This document shows positions 22,987-32,714 of a DNA stretch of 64,000 bases, one piece after another. The DNA lies in the NCBI GenBank assembly GCA_022925895.1, contig JAKSYS010000006.1, forward strand, positions 124,001-188,000, given 5' to 3'. A program made the position numbers and the translations under genes. The notes under the pieces were generated by a model. It was not told the DNA's origin. It saw only the letters and a list, made by a program, of their open reading frames with translations, and did not search any database. Positions within the stretch are counted from its first letter, which is position 1. Each line of letters starts with the position of its first letter. The DNA is from Fragilaria crotonensis (lineage: Eukaryota > Bacillariophyta > Fragilariophyceae > Fragilariales > Fragilariaceae).

Positions 22987-23554
22987 CTACCATGGTGTCA
23001 CGCCAGTCGCCTGCGGGTGGTGCAACAAAGGCCCACAGATCATACATTTGCGCACTTTCTTTGTACTGGTCAGCAAGTGTTTCTGATGTTTGCGACAATT
23101 CTTTTAAGTTATTGTTGTCAGTTGTCGCTTTCTGATTGCACACGCCATCCTTAAACATAAGAAGCCCATTCTCGCAAACCTGTTCGTAACCACGGCGCTT
23201 CTTTTGTAAAGTCCCATGATTGCTGATCCATTGTTTGGTGAGAGTCTCTTCCTCCATAATAAGGTTGTTAATCTTCACACAAATCGCATCGTTCTGATTT
23301 GTAACTTTACAAAGTTTTGTAAGTTCCAGACAATTTTTAATTCCATTTTGAATACATTGAACAGCAATTGTGTACTCCCTTCCTAAGGCTTGACTCTCTG
23401 CCACAGCCCATTGTGCACGAGGACGCCTTGCCACCTTCATGTCTTTGTTGCTAGGCTTGCTCATCAAAATGTCCGTTCCATTCTTGACCGTCATCTCGTC
23501 ATGCATGTTTGTGTCTTCCCTTTTTTCATCTTGTTTTTGTGCTTGTGTGCACAT
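22987..23554 (-). CDS. Hypothetical helical protein running into the microsatellite
   Basis: An ATG at 23554 opens about 190 residues of mixed charged/helical sequence (around QWAVAESQALGREYTIAVQC and ETLADQYKESAQMYDLWAF) with Lys/Glu-rich ends. No family is recognised. The frame has no stop before the ATC microsatellite and would add more than 40 Met residues before ending in the transposon right terminus at about 22814. This suggests that transposon insertion or repeat expansion truncated a gene. It could also be a remnant of a second mobile element. Confidence 0.4.
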
Positions 23555-23710
23555 TCTGTTCTACAAGTCGCAGTACATTGTGGTACAAAAACTATTGTAA
23601 ATCTAACACATACAAACATTACACGCATATATCTTTGTACCTAAATTTTGCTTGCTTCCTCGCTTCTTAGAATTCAGTGAAAAGCACATCAAGAGCCCCA
23701 AATCCTCTTC

Positions 23711-24150
23711 ATGCTTTCTTCTACATCCTGCCGCAACCCATTGTGTCCTATTCCCCACAAAGTATTCAGAACCCATTCATCTTATACGCGTCACCTTAAC
23801 AGCTCCACCGGATGTTTGCACTACATCCGAACTGGCACTTCTGCCTTTGCAAAGCCCCCCGTCACTCCACCAGGAATCGTGGTATCTACAAGTGCCAAAA
23901 CACCTGCATTTTTCCGTCCCCATTTTGTCAACCGTGAACACTCATATGCAATGTTGCCACAGGAATCCAAGAATGGTGATGCAACTCCCTTAAGCACTTG
24001 CCAGAATGTACACGAAGGTACTGACAACAACTTTCAGTGATTAGGAGCAAATGATGATGACTCTGCGGATGTAGAAGTCTATTCAAAAACTAGAGAGTAT
24101 TTCACCTCCAGGGATTTGTTTCTGGTGGTTAAGGTCCGGCCTTAGTGACT
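23711..24150 (+). pseudogene. Possible N-terminal relic of a second zinc-finger transposase
   Basis: The frame from 23711 begins with a Cys pair and a finger-like pattern (SCRNPLCPIPHKVFRTHSSY, then RHLN, then a further Cys). This has the same order of features as the start of the transposase at 22425 (C-x-C-pair, basic stretch, HL, Cys). A Thr/Pro-rich linker follows. After a TGA at 24038 an acidic stretch (GANDDDSADVE) resembles the acidic linker of the other transposase. Nothing downstream is recognisable. The call rests on pattern similarity over about 40 residues only. Confidence 0.35.
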
Positions 24151-27100
24151 ACATCTAAACAGAGTACTTGCACCAAGTAACTTATAAATGTTCGCTGAGT
24201 CAGAGCAATAGCTACTCTATAGTGAGCGTGAAAGTTATACAAAAAGTTATACACTCGGAGAACAACATGATCAGACAGTTTTCAGTCATGAGTCGGACAT
24301 CAAGACGGGCAGTGGCAACAATAAATTATGAGACATGCGAACTGTGCATAACGATTACTCGTACTCCGATTCTGTATCATATGCTTACTACAGTACAATA
24401 CCATGGTACAAGTACCCGTAACCCGTACCTGGTACCACGGAGTATGCGATACGTGATACGTAGCGCACTCGGTACTAGCGTACCCTACGGTGTAGGGTAC
24501 CGAGTTCGGCACGGCCTACACTACTAATGAAGCCTGAGTAGCAATGCTTACCTATGTTGTATGATAATGTACAAAAATCTGAAGGATGAGACCCAGCCAA
24601 CCCCTAATCAACACACCTGAGATTGCAGACCTTGTGCTTTTTGTGTCCAGTGAATATCATGTTCAATCTCATATGGCTGCACTGTACTTTTGCAGGTGGT
24701 GGGGTCATTGCTAACCTTAGCCATTTCTGGGGAAAGCATTTAAATGACATACCTAAAATCTTGTCATGCTCCTTCAAGACAAGGAGCACAATTTTGCTGA
24801 TTTGGTCAAATTCCAGAGGGTACTCACACACGCATTGCTGCTTGCCCTGAATCTGTTGACTGCAGGATTTGGAGGCAGGATACCACTGCAACACCATCAT
24901 TCCTGCTGCCCCAGAAGCTCAAGCCACATTCCACCAGAGTCAGATTGGAATTACCAAATCTCATGTCTCCTATGAACAGCCCAATGTTGTTGAGGTTTAC
25001 TAACCTTCATTCCTTGTTGTACTAGGCCTTGAGAGTATTGTCAGTCCAGCCAGTACTGAATTTTGTCGAAGTGAACGTCAATAAGTTCTACTGTGTCATG
25101 GCAGATGTCAGGTCAAATTTGCCACAGAACAAGAATGCTGTTAGGTAGCAGGCTGTTGTAGTGGCTGATGCTTCCCACAACAGGCTTCCTCCATTGATGA
25201 ACAGCATATCTTTTGCATAACCACAAATTCCTGAATTGCATAAAGCATTTTCCATTTCCCTGCTGAGTGGCAAAAGATGATCTTCTCCATGGGCAAACAA
25301 CACAGACGATGACCAAAAGCAAATCTTGCCAATGATTGAGGATACAATTGTGTTGACTCAAGCACCTCCAGCTTTGAGGCAGTCAAGTAATGACAAGCAA
25401 TGCTGGCCTTCATTTGGATGAAACCAACAGGAAACAAGCATCACAACATGGAATGCCAATGTCATAACCCAACTTCCATGTTGGAAGCCTATTTTCCTTC
25501 AATCATCCCATTGGCTGATAATGTGTTGTCATCGTCCTATGACTTGGCATGCACCACCACAAAGTGACAAGCAGAATCAGATTGAATTGTTGGTGAGCAG
25601 CACATGATACAATGCTGCACATGCAATGTAGCTGGATCAACAACCTTTGTGTTTGGCCAATGTCCATGGTTGAGAGGCGTATTTAGAATTTCATGTTGAC
25701 CATGTGTTAATGGATTCTTCCGTGATGCAATAGCTATGGCATGTAATACTACTCACCAATGATGAACACTTGAATAGCATACCTACACAAAAACATGTAA
25801 ATGCCAGCTGTATGTGAGTTGACCTATGCTAGCAGTAATTCTCACATGTTGATATCATTGTCATGTGATGTTGTTGACATTTGAGCTTGAGGTCAGTGGT
25901 CCCTGTACAGGTAGTACGTGCGCTCAGCGTATACTCCGTACTTGGAGTACAGTATACAGTGTACAGTGTACAGTACGTGGTGCATGGTGCATAGCAATAT
26001 GGTACTGTAGTTCTCTAACGTACTGGACTACAACGACGAGTAAATGGAGAAAGGAATGAAACCGTGAAGTGTTGCACGTTGTACTACGTATACTCGAGTA
26101 CTGAAGTACAAGTACTCCGAGTACACAAGAGCACGTACCAAGTACTCGTAGAGGGTTCCCTGTTTACACTTTACACTTTACACTCCGTGACTCGTGACTG
26201 CATCATTCAGTACGAGGTGTACAACAACTGAGAACAATTCTCGTACAAATGTGTACTGGCAGTATCATGCCTGCAACTTGTACTAGAAAACGTGGTACTC
26301 TGTCACTTAGAATCTTATACAAGTGGGGTATAACTTTCAAAGACTACAAGTCGGTAGAGGCATTTTTACACGGTTCAAGTTAGTGATTGCTACTTCAAGT
26401 AGAAATGGAAACATATACAAGATGTGTATAACCCTGACGTATAACGGCAATATTTGTATATGTTTCCCCAGTACTCACAGGTATGTTCAAGTCGTTGTGG
26501 TACGGGGAGTACGTTTGTTTCTTTTTTAAGAACCACGTGTTTTTATGTAGTATATAGGATGACCGCATTGACACTTGCAATTCTGCAAATTCGAACCTGA
26601 GCACATCTTAGTTTTACATACGCTGAGAGGAGACACTGCGAAATGTCGTGGTGCAAGCAGTCACTTGACGTAGAAGATTTATTGAATCCTTTCTATCAAA
26701 TGACTAAATCCCGAGTGGACCACCTTATCGGCAGCTGTTGGCTTCGATCTATCGATTTCTGACATAAGCCCCAGCCATGACGTGTCCCGACCTATGCTAA
26801 ATGTACATACGCCGTAAAAAGGTACGCAGTTTTCGTTCGTTTCTTCATCTCCCTGACCTCTTAATGTACGAAGGACCAAGTCGAAAGGAGCTCTTCAATA
26901 GTAGAGTAAAACATACCTGGTTCTCAATGAATTCTACATAGCTGTTCATACGAGCAAGTGGTCATATTGCTACGCATACCCTTGTACTCCGCATGGACGT
27001 ACTTAAGAGTAGAAGTTGTTTTTAGGTGCAGTTGAAGACCACAGCGCCTGTTCCCATTGTTTTCGTTGCACTTCAGACGTCCACGTAGACCCCCCCTAAC

Positions 27101-27154
27101 ATCGATCCCATCTGTGAAAGCATTGATCATTACAATAATTGATAATTGATCAAG
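24151..27154. other. Gene-poor stretch with decayed sequence and GTAC palindromes
   Basis: Between 24,350 and 24,530 and again at 25,900-26,330 the sequence is dense in GTAC-type palindromes (for example GTACCCTACGG/TGTAGGGTAC at 24,480-24,500, and AGTACTCCGAGTAC near 26,110). The part at 24,600-25,800 has long but stop-ridden frames and is CpG-poor, which suggests an old transposon, but I cannot identify it. The last 500 bp lead up to the gene at 27155. No gene is supported. Confidence 0.4.
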
Positions 27155-28345
27155 ATGACCGAGACAACGCAAGTCCATGTAGATACCATCTTTGATGAAT
27201 CCAAACCCTCTGACGATGAGCAGCTCATCATGAGAAAGCTCCAACACGAATACTACATGTCTGTGCGAGAGTCACCGGATCTACTTCGAACTCCTAGTTT
27301 AGAGGATTTGGCTAGATTGAGTCGAAAGCAAGTTATCAGGAAGAAGTCTTTTGATCGACAAAAGTCTGAATCCAGACAACAAACAGCACAACAGGAGTTT
27401 GAGAAACGACGACTTCGCACGAGCGAGGGCAAGGCACCTCACCTCCGTGGGGCTTACCCTGTAACACCTGAGGTTCAACTTGCCAAGGATGAAATTCTTG
27501 AACAGATTCGTACCGAGGCCGAAAGAGTCAAAATGGAAAGGCATGCGCTGAAAAGCACGAGACTCCGTGTCGTTCACGAAGAGCTGACAACGAGAAAACA
27601 GCGTGTGAATCATCGAGCATCACTTCCTAAACAAACATCATTCCCACCTGAGTTTCAAGCCCTCAGGGAAGAGATCAAGAAGTATCGCAACCCCACGACT
27701 ACAGGATCTCACTCTCACCTCCAGGCGGCATCCAAACTCCGCGCTGTCCATGAAGAACTCACTAGCAGGTCACATGATCAAGAAGCGGCCCTCAAGTATG
27801 ACGCACCAGAGTCATCCACGCGGGCGATCAGGAGATCTCGGAGACGACGAAGCAAATCTGATGCCGAAGCCGCAACTCCAGGAAGAGCATCGCGCGCAGT
27901 GCTCATACCGAAAACGAGTCCGCTTGCCCGCTACAAGATGCAATGGTCATCCAGATCTGTCTGTTCTTCCTCCCCCGGCAACAGTTGCTGCTCGAGCATG
28001 GACGGCATTGATGAGGTTGATATGGAATATCTTAACACTCCTTCAACATCGATTTCGAACGACCACAATTCGGACATTGATGCAGTCAACTTGACAAGCG
28101 TTGCAAAATCTGAAAGGAACAGCGAAGAGGACGTCGATGGCAACAGTTTGGTGGCAGGAGTGGATGGCAACAGTTCGGTAGCAGGGCAGTCGCCTAATAC
28201 TGAGTCCGGAAGCAGCATGGATTTGTCAGAACTGGCGCTCACCCTGTCGTGTCTACTGTCTTCAGTTAATGTGAAAGAAACATTTGAATCAAGCAGTCAC
28301 AGTACGAGCAGCAAATTCTTAACTAACTCGGCAAGGTCGGCCTAG
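27155..28345 (+). CDS. Hypothetical charged coiled-coil-like protein
   Basis: The protein has 396 residues from ATG 27155; an upstream in-frame TTG is unlikely. The N-terminal half is rich in Arg, Glu and Gln and likely helical (SRKQVIRKKSFDRQKSESR; AKDEILEQIRTEAERVKMER). It carries two copies of an LR-x-VHEELT-x-R motif about 60 residues apart (LRVVHEELTTRKQ and LRAVHEELTSRSH). A basic cluster (RRSRRRRSK) could be a nuclear signal. The C-terminal half is Ser-rich with a small tandem repeat (DGNSLVAG / DGNSSVAG). I recognise no family. The clean frame and composition unlike flanking DNA support a real gene. Confidence 0.6.
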   Translation: MTETTQVHVDTIFDESKPSDDEQLIMRKLQHEYYMSVRESPDLLRTPSLEDLARLSRKQVIRKKSFDRQKSESRQQTAQQEFEKRRLRTSEGKAPHLRGAYPVTPEVQLAKDEILEQIRTEAERVKMERHALKSTRLRVVHEELTTRKQRVNHRASLPKQTSFPPEFQALREEIKKYRNPTTTGSHSHLQAASKLRAVHEELTSRSHDQEAALKYDAPESSTRAIRRSRRRRSKSDAEAATPGRASRAVLIPKTSPLARYKMQWSSRSVCSSSPGNSCCSSMDGIDEVDMEYLNTPSTSISNDHNSDIDAVNLTSVAKSERNSEEDVDGNSLVAGVDGNSSVAGQSPNTESGSSMDLSELALTLSCLLSSVNVKETFESSSHSTSSKFLTNSARSA

Positions 28346-29177
28346 ACGACCGCTTCCTGTCGGATCTCATAAGGCGCAGTCTATGTATTGAAATACTCGG
28401 AGTAGTCCATTCAGTATATAGAACAAGAAGAACAAAAGTCTATTGTACAAATACATGATAGGCTAACTCGATACAAGCTATCGTACTTTGGAGTATGCTG
28501 TAATGGCGCCGTAACTTGGAATGGTGTAACGCTTTGCAGGCTTGTCGGTACCGGTACGCGGACATGGACCGATCTATTTCGGCCCTCGGGAAAACTACTG
28601 TAGGTCACGAATACAAGTCGCACTACCGGCAGTATGGTGCAGGGTGCGTTCACTCCGCTTCGTCGCTGAGTCTTACCTATCATACATATCGTCTCTCGTG
28701 CAGGGTCTCTTGTGATCCGCGTTTTTTGTTGCCACGTCGCTCGAGGTCATTCACATCATAGATGCGCAGAACGACCCTTGGGTGGAAAGAAGCTTTCTGA
28801 AGTGGGAATGAAGATTTCTTACGCGAGACGTGCCTTCGAATGTCGTATCACTGCTGTTCTGGAAGTCGGAGCGACGTTTAGCGGTTCTTGTTTGTCAAAT
28901 CATCGCTTGTCGCAGTGTAGTAGGGCGATTACCCATGCATCTGGATCTTGAATTAGTACCAGATAGGACTGCTGCATCTGAAGGCTTTTCTGATCCAGTC
29001 GTGAATCTGGGTACCAGGCGTCTTCTCATTACAAGATTTCGAACTCTTGAACATCCAGGAAATACTTATGTTCCGAGGAAATCATTGGTGCGACATAACG
29101 CGGACTTTTTACAACAACAGAAATCCGACAACAGATGCACCCGCATAGTTGTCAGTGAAATGACGTGTCGAATCGGT
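28346..29177. other. Gene-free stretch before the copia element
   Basis: Open frames near 28,510-29,219 overlap in several frames and show no family features; one runs into the LTR of the retrotransposon. I see no gene. The 5-bp target site CGTCG of the retrotransposon is at 29178-29182. Confidence 0.4.
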
Positions 29178-29294
29178 CGTCGAGTCGAAGTACACGGCGT
29201 GATCAAGGCTGCGTACTAGTTCGTAGAAATCCGGGTTCGGTCAAACGTAGAGTTATAAATTCTAGTGTTGTTTAACTTATGAGCTTATTTCTAG

Positions 29295-29309
29295 TGTCTA
29301 GCCTCCCAA
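29295..29309 (+). repeat. Left terminal inverted repeat of the piggyBac-like element
   Basis: Sequence TGTCTAGCCTCCCAA, complementary to the right end with one mismatch. Confidence 0.9.
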
Positions 29310-29477
29310 GCCCTTGGCCTTAAGTAATGCCATCGAGTGCCTTAAATAAGGTCATCCATTTTTTGCCAGCATTCGTGGAAAAGATACTGTACTCCACTCA
29401 AAAAGGGGTTTGACCATGACGGTCAATACGGCAATGTTGACACTAATAAAAGTTGATTGAAACATTGATACGATGCT

Positions 29478-31784
29478 TTATTCTTCATCTATGTGTGCAT
29501 GGTTGCGAGCAATGTGGTCCAAAAAGCACCGTTTGCCATATATTGTTGAGCAAAGAAACACCGTTTTTCCACTGTCGCCGCAGTCGCTGCATTGCCAAGT
29601 TGACTTCTTCTGACACTCTCTGCATCGCCCTTGGTACCGATGATTCGTTGCTTTACCTCCAGAAGTCTTAAGCCTCTTGACTGGAGTTAAATGAGTGAGG
29701 ACACCAGCGCGTGCAGATCCATTTTCCAGCGCCCTCATGCACGCATCTTGATAGTTGGTCGGTGACGACCTCGGTCGCCGTGCACTGCTGATGCTGCTGC
29801 CGTAGGTATTGTCAATCAACTCCTCTGCAAGCATTGCATAGAAGTCCTTCTGCAGAATCGCTTTTTTGCCCGCAAGAAGGTCTGGGGCATTCTTGAATGC
29901 ATTGAAAACAAGCCATGTATCGACAACAATCATGGAAAAAATAGATAGATTGACTCTTACCGACCAATCCTTTGTCTCGACCTTCTTTTCCATTCGAAGG
30001 TCGTCCTGTCGGTATCGATTGTGACGGTCAATAGCCCCACAAGTATCATAGTAGACTTCTGCAATTTGAGGTTGCTTGATTGTCATGATTACCCTCTCTG
30101 GAGCTGCGTTTGGAGCACGGTTCACTTGCCGCCAGCGACAACGAGTATATGGTGTTCCCTCCGCAAGACTGCCTGCCGTTGCAATGAAATACCGGCGCTC
30201 ACGATCCATCCACACAAAGGCAGCCATATCAGGATCCATAGCGTCAGTCTTGTCGGAAGCTACGGCATGGAAGTCGCCGCGTTCATGGAGTTCAACGTTC
30301 GTGAGATAGGATTTTGGAAATCCTTTCGTGGCCGTCTTGACGACGCCAATGAATCGAAGTCCGTTTCGATAAAGCTCCTTCGCTGCGCCGACCGAAGCAA
30401 AGTAGGAGTCTGCACAAACAATTCGATTGGTTCCAAACCAGGGTGAGACAACGTGTTTCAAGACTTGAGTACCATGCAACAGACCGACCTCCTGGTTCCC
30501 TTGATTTTCGTCCTCCTCACCAACGAGGTCAGCACCCTTCACCAACTTTAGACGAAGCATCACACCGCTCCGACCACAAGCAGAGTTCTGGATTTCGCAG
30601 CCATTCTCAGGCTTGCGATCGATTGCAACGTATTGTGGGAGGCCATGGTTGATCCAATGGCCTCCCTGGCCGTACCAACGGCTCATGGACTCGTCAACAC
30701 AAATGTGATCCGACGGAACAAAGAAATTCGCTCGATGTTCATTGAATGCATCGACGAAGTCATCCACCAACTTCCACCTGTGTACCTCTGAACATTCGTC
30801 CTGTTCACGTTCAGTAGGTTGTTTACTCCACCTTACTGCCCGAAACAAGTCGTCGAATCGTTTTCTTGACATTCCTGTGCGACCAAAGTGAGGTGCTGGT
30901 CTATACTTCATTTGTGCCGTCGTCGCCCACAAGCTTGCCCTGGACGTAAACTCGTACGTCGTTATCAAGATCAAGAGGCCAAAGAATTTGAGTATTTCAG
31001 AGGTGTTTGTGGTTTGCAGCTCCAACTTAATCAATTCGGTGTTAGTCAATTCGACCATGGCCCTGAGTTGCTTTGGAGGGAACATGAGAAGAAAAAAATC
31101 CAGCCCTGACATCTCAGACACGGCGGCTACGTTTGTTCCTGCTCCTGGAACCAAGACATCTCCCACAGCAGTCCTGACACTCCATTGACGAGGAGGAACA
31201 GCACCATTCAATGGTGGTTCAGTGGCGGCTGACGCACGCCAGTGTACATCGTGAACAGTTGCAACAAAAGGGGAGGGTCCTGCTGGTCCTTGCGGTGGCC
31301 CTCCTGGCAATGCAACAAAAGCTGCTGCAGCAGCTGCAATTCTTGTCGTCTCAGCAGCTCTTACCTCGTCCTCGACCTCCTCATCTGAGCTCTCGAGAGC
31401 TGCAGCCATCTCTTCATTGCTCACTCTTGCGACATGAGCTCCAATTGCGTCGTCGATGGGAGCGTCGTTTCCATTCCCGAGTCCAGTCACGGGTTCATTA
31501 CTTGGGTTTGTCGTCGATCCCTCTTCTGCCAACTTGATTGATCGCGAATTCAAGCACAACTCCTTGATAGTACCACCACCAAGCTCGTAAGCTGCGGTGA
31601 TGAGAGTGACAGCACGCTTGTTGTTGGTCGAGGGGACTGAATTTACTGAAGTCACAGTCCCGATAACGTGCTTCGTTTTGGCGTTGGCTCCGTATCTTCG
31701 GTGACACTCAGACAGTGATGTCACATGGTGAGCTTTCGCCTGCACCCTTGCTCCAATCACGAAACGAGGATCGACTCTTGGCAT
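29478..31784 (-). CDS. PiggyBac-type transposase
   Basis: The intact frame has 768 residues, with ATG at 31784. An N-terminal small beta-rich stretch and an Ala/Pro-rich linker (residues 1-225) precede a DDE_Tnp_1_7-type core. Candidate catalytic acids are Asp364 (ICVDESMSRWYG), Asp459 (VCADSYFAS) and Asp586 (CGAIDRHNRYR), in the positions of the three aspartates of piggyBac. The C-terminus has a cross-brace zinc finger (Cys721, 724, 732, 735, 745, 753, then His757 and His762), which in this family binds the transposon ends. Family members cut and paste, usually at TTAA; here the visible target is CTAG. The absence of frame breaks, in contrast to the host retrotransposon, suggests the element may still be active. 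Confidence 0.92.
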   Translation of the reverse strand: MPRVDPRFVIGARVQAKAHHVTSLSECHRRYGANAKTKHVIGTVTSVNSVPSTNNKRAVTLITAAYELGGGTIKELCLNSRSIKLAEEGSTTNPSNEPVTGLGNGNDAPIDDAIGAHVARVSNEEMAAALESSDEEVEDEVRAAETTRIAAAAAAFVALPGGPPQGPAGPSPFVATVHDVHWRASAATEPPLNGAVPPRQWSVRTAVGDVLVPGAGTNVAAVSEMSGLDFFLLMFPPKQLRAMVELTNTELIKLELQTTNTSEILKFFGLLILITTYEFTSRASLWATTAQMKYRPAPHFGRTGMSRKRFDDLFRAVRWSKQPTEREQDECSEVHRWKLVDDFVDAFNEHRANFFVPSDHICVDESMSRWYGQGGHWINHGLPQYVAIDRKPENGCEIQNSACGRSGVMLRLKLVKGADLVGEEDENQGNQEVGLLHGTQVLKHVVSPWFGTNRIVCADSYFASVGAAKELYRNGLRFIGVVKTATKGFPKSYLTNVELHERGDFHAVASDKTDAMDPDMAAFVWMDRERRYFIATAGSLAEGTPYTRCRWRQVNRAPNAAPERVIMTIKQPQIAEVYYDTCGAIDRHNRYRQDDLRMEKKVETKDWSVRVNLSIFSMIVVDTWLVFNAFKNAPDLLAGKKAILQKDFYAMLAEELIDNTYGSSISSARRPRSSPTNYQDACMRALENGSARAGVLTHLTPVKRLKTSGGKATNHRYQGRCRECQKKSTWQCSDCGDSGKTVFLCSTIYGKRCFLDHIARNHAHIDEE

Positions 31785-32078
31785 TTAGAGCTCAATTCGC
31801 TTTGATCTGAAGGAGGTGTGATCCTTCAAAGTTCAGGGGCGACCGTCGACAAATACGATCAAAATTCCTTAGCAAAAAAATTTAGCCGCCGAAGATTTCT
31901 AATTACTCTTCAAGGAAGGATATCCAGCCAAAACCCCTTTACCCCAACCTTGCTGCAAGTGTTACGAAGAGACATGCCAAACCTGGAGCTCAACGGACCT
32001 TGCTACAGAATTGGCAAAGCATAATGGAGGTTGGCAAAAACGGCCTTATATAAGGTCATTTGGCCTTAAATAATGCCG

Positions 32079-32093
32079 TTGGGAGGGTAGACA
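32079..32093 (-). repeat. Right terminal inverted repeat of the piggyBac-like element
   Basis: Sequence TTGGGAGGGTAGACA, the inverted counterpart of 29295-29309. Confidence 0.9.
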
Positions 32094-32573
32094 CTAGGTT
32101 TCATCTTGAAAGAACCAATTCAATCCAGGACCGATTGAATCTTGCCGATCTACTTTCGCGAAGTTAGAGGGTTGTGGGAGTGAACATTCAAAGCCTTCAT
32201 CCCACTGATAAGGGCATTGAAATGTCAACACCAACTCCACTTCCAAGAGTAAATTGGTGATTGCAACAACTGTTGCAACATGGTTAGACTTAGACAACAT
32301 GATGAGGGACACATGTTGTAAATTAGTTGGCACATGAAGGGAAATCACAGTTGGATTGCCCAAGGAAAATGTGGACAAATTGTTGTTGTAGAAAAGGAGG
32401 TTATGGGGGCGGAAAGCAGTCCGGGACAACTGTAGTTTTCGTACTGGCGAATCGCCGTATACAGTTGGCGTGAGAAACTTCGTATCCAAAGCCGGATGGG
32501 ACTCAGCTGGCGGGGACGAAAATTCAACGTCAATAACGGCACAATAACAGCTGTTAGCTGCTGTACCTTGACT

Positions 32574-32582
32574 CTCCCTCTC
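32574..32582 (-). other. Polypurine tract of the copia element
   Basis: On the minus strand GAGAGGGAG abuts the 3' LTR directly, the expected position and composition of the plus-strand primer site. Confidence 0.75.
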
Positions 32583-32714
32583 ATTCAATGAAACAAGAAA
32601 TAGATTAGTGATGGTGTGGTGAAAATGTAGGACATGAACAATAAACATATGGGCTTGCAGGATAAGAGGGAACACTCTTAAATCCACCCAACACAAGTGC
32701 GGCGGTGCCGCGTG

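Larger units (their letters stand above)
29295..32093 (-). mobile_element. PiggyBac-like DNA transposon with CTAG target duplication
   Basis: The element starts TGTCTAGCCTCCCAA (29295-29309) and ends TTGGGAGGGTAGACA (32079-32093), 15-bp terminal inverted repeats with one mismatch. CTAG flanks both sides (29291-29294 and 32094-32097). Subterminal copies of GGCCTTAA(A/G)TAATGCC and related AAGGTCAT words occur in inverted orientation inside each end. The empty site is preserved in the other LTR as TTTCTAGGTTTC at about 39592-39603. It encodes one intact transposase. Confidence 0.93.
29183..32573 (-). repeat. 3' LTR of the copia element, interrupted
   Basis: Segments 29183-29294 and 32098-32573 together match the intact LTR at 39487-40075 except for one missing G. 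The break point is CTAG, where a 2.8-kb piggyBac-like element lies. Confidence 0.93.

Noticed and set aside
24600-25440. Overlapping ORFs on both strands suggesting a gene.
   Set aside because: Frequent stops and CpG-poor composition point to an old unidentified repeat, and no motif was recognised.
28830-29219. Plus-strand ORF ending inside the copia LTR.
   Set aside because: It crosses the element border at 29183 and overlaps other frames of equal length; no family features.
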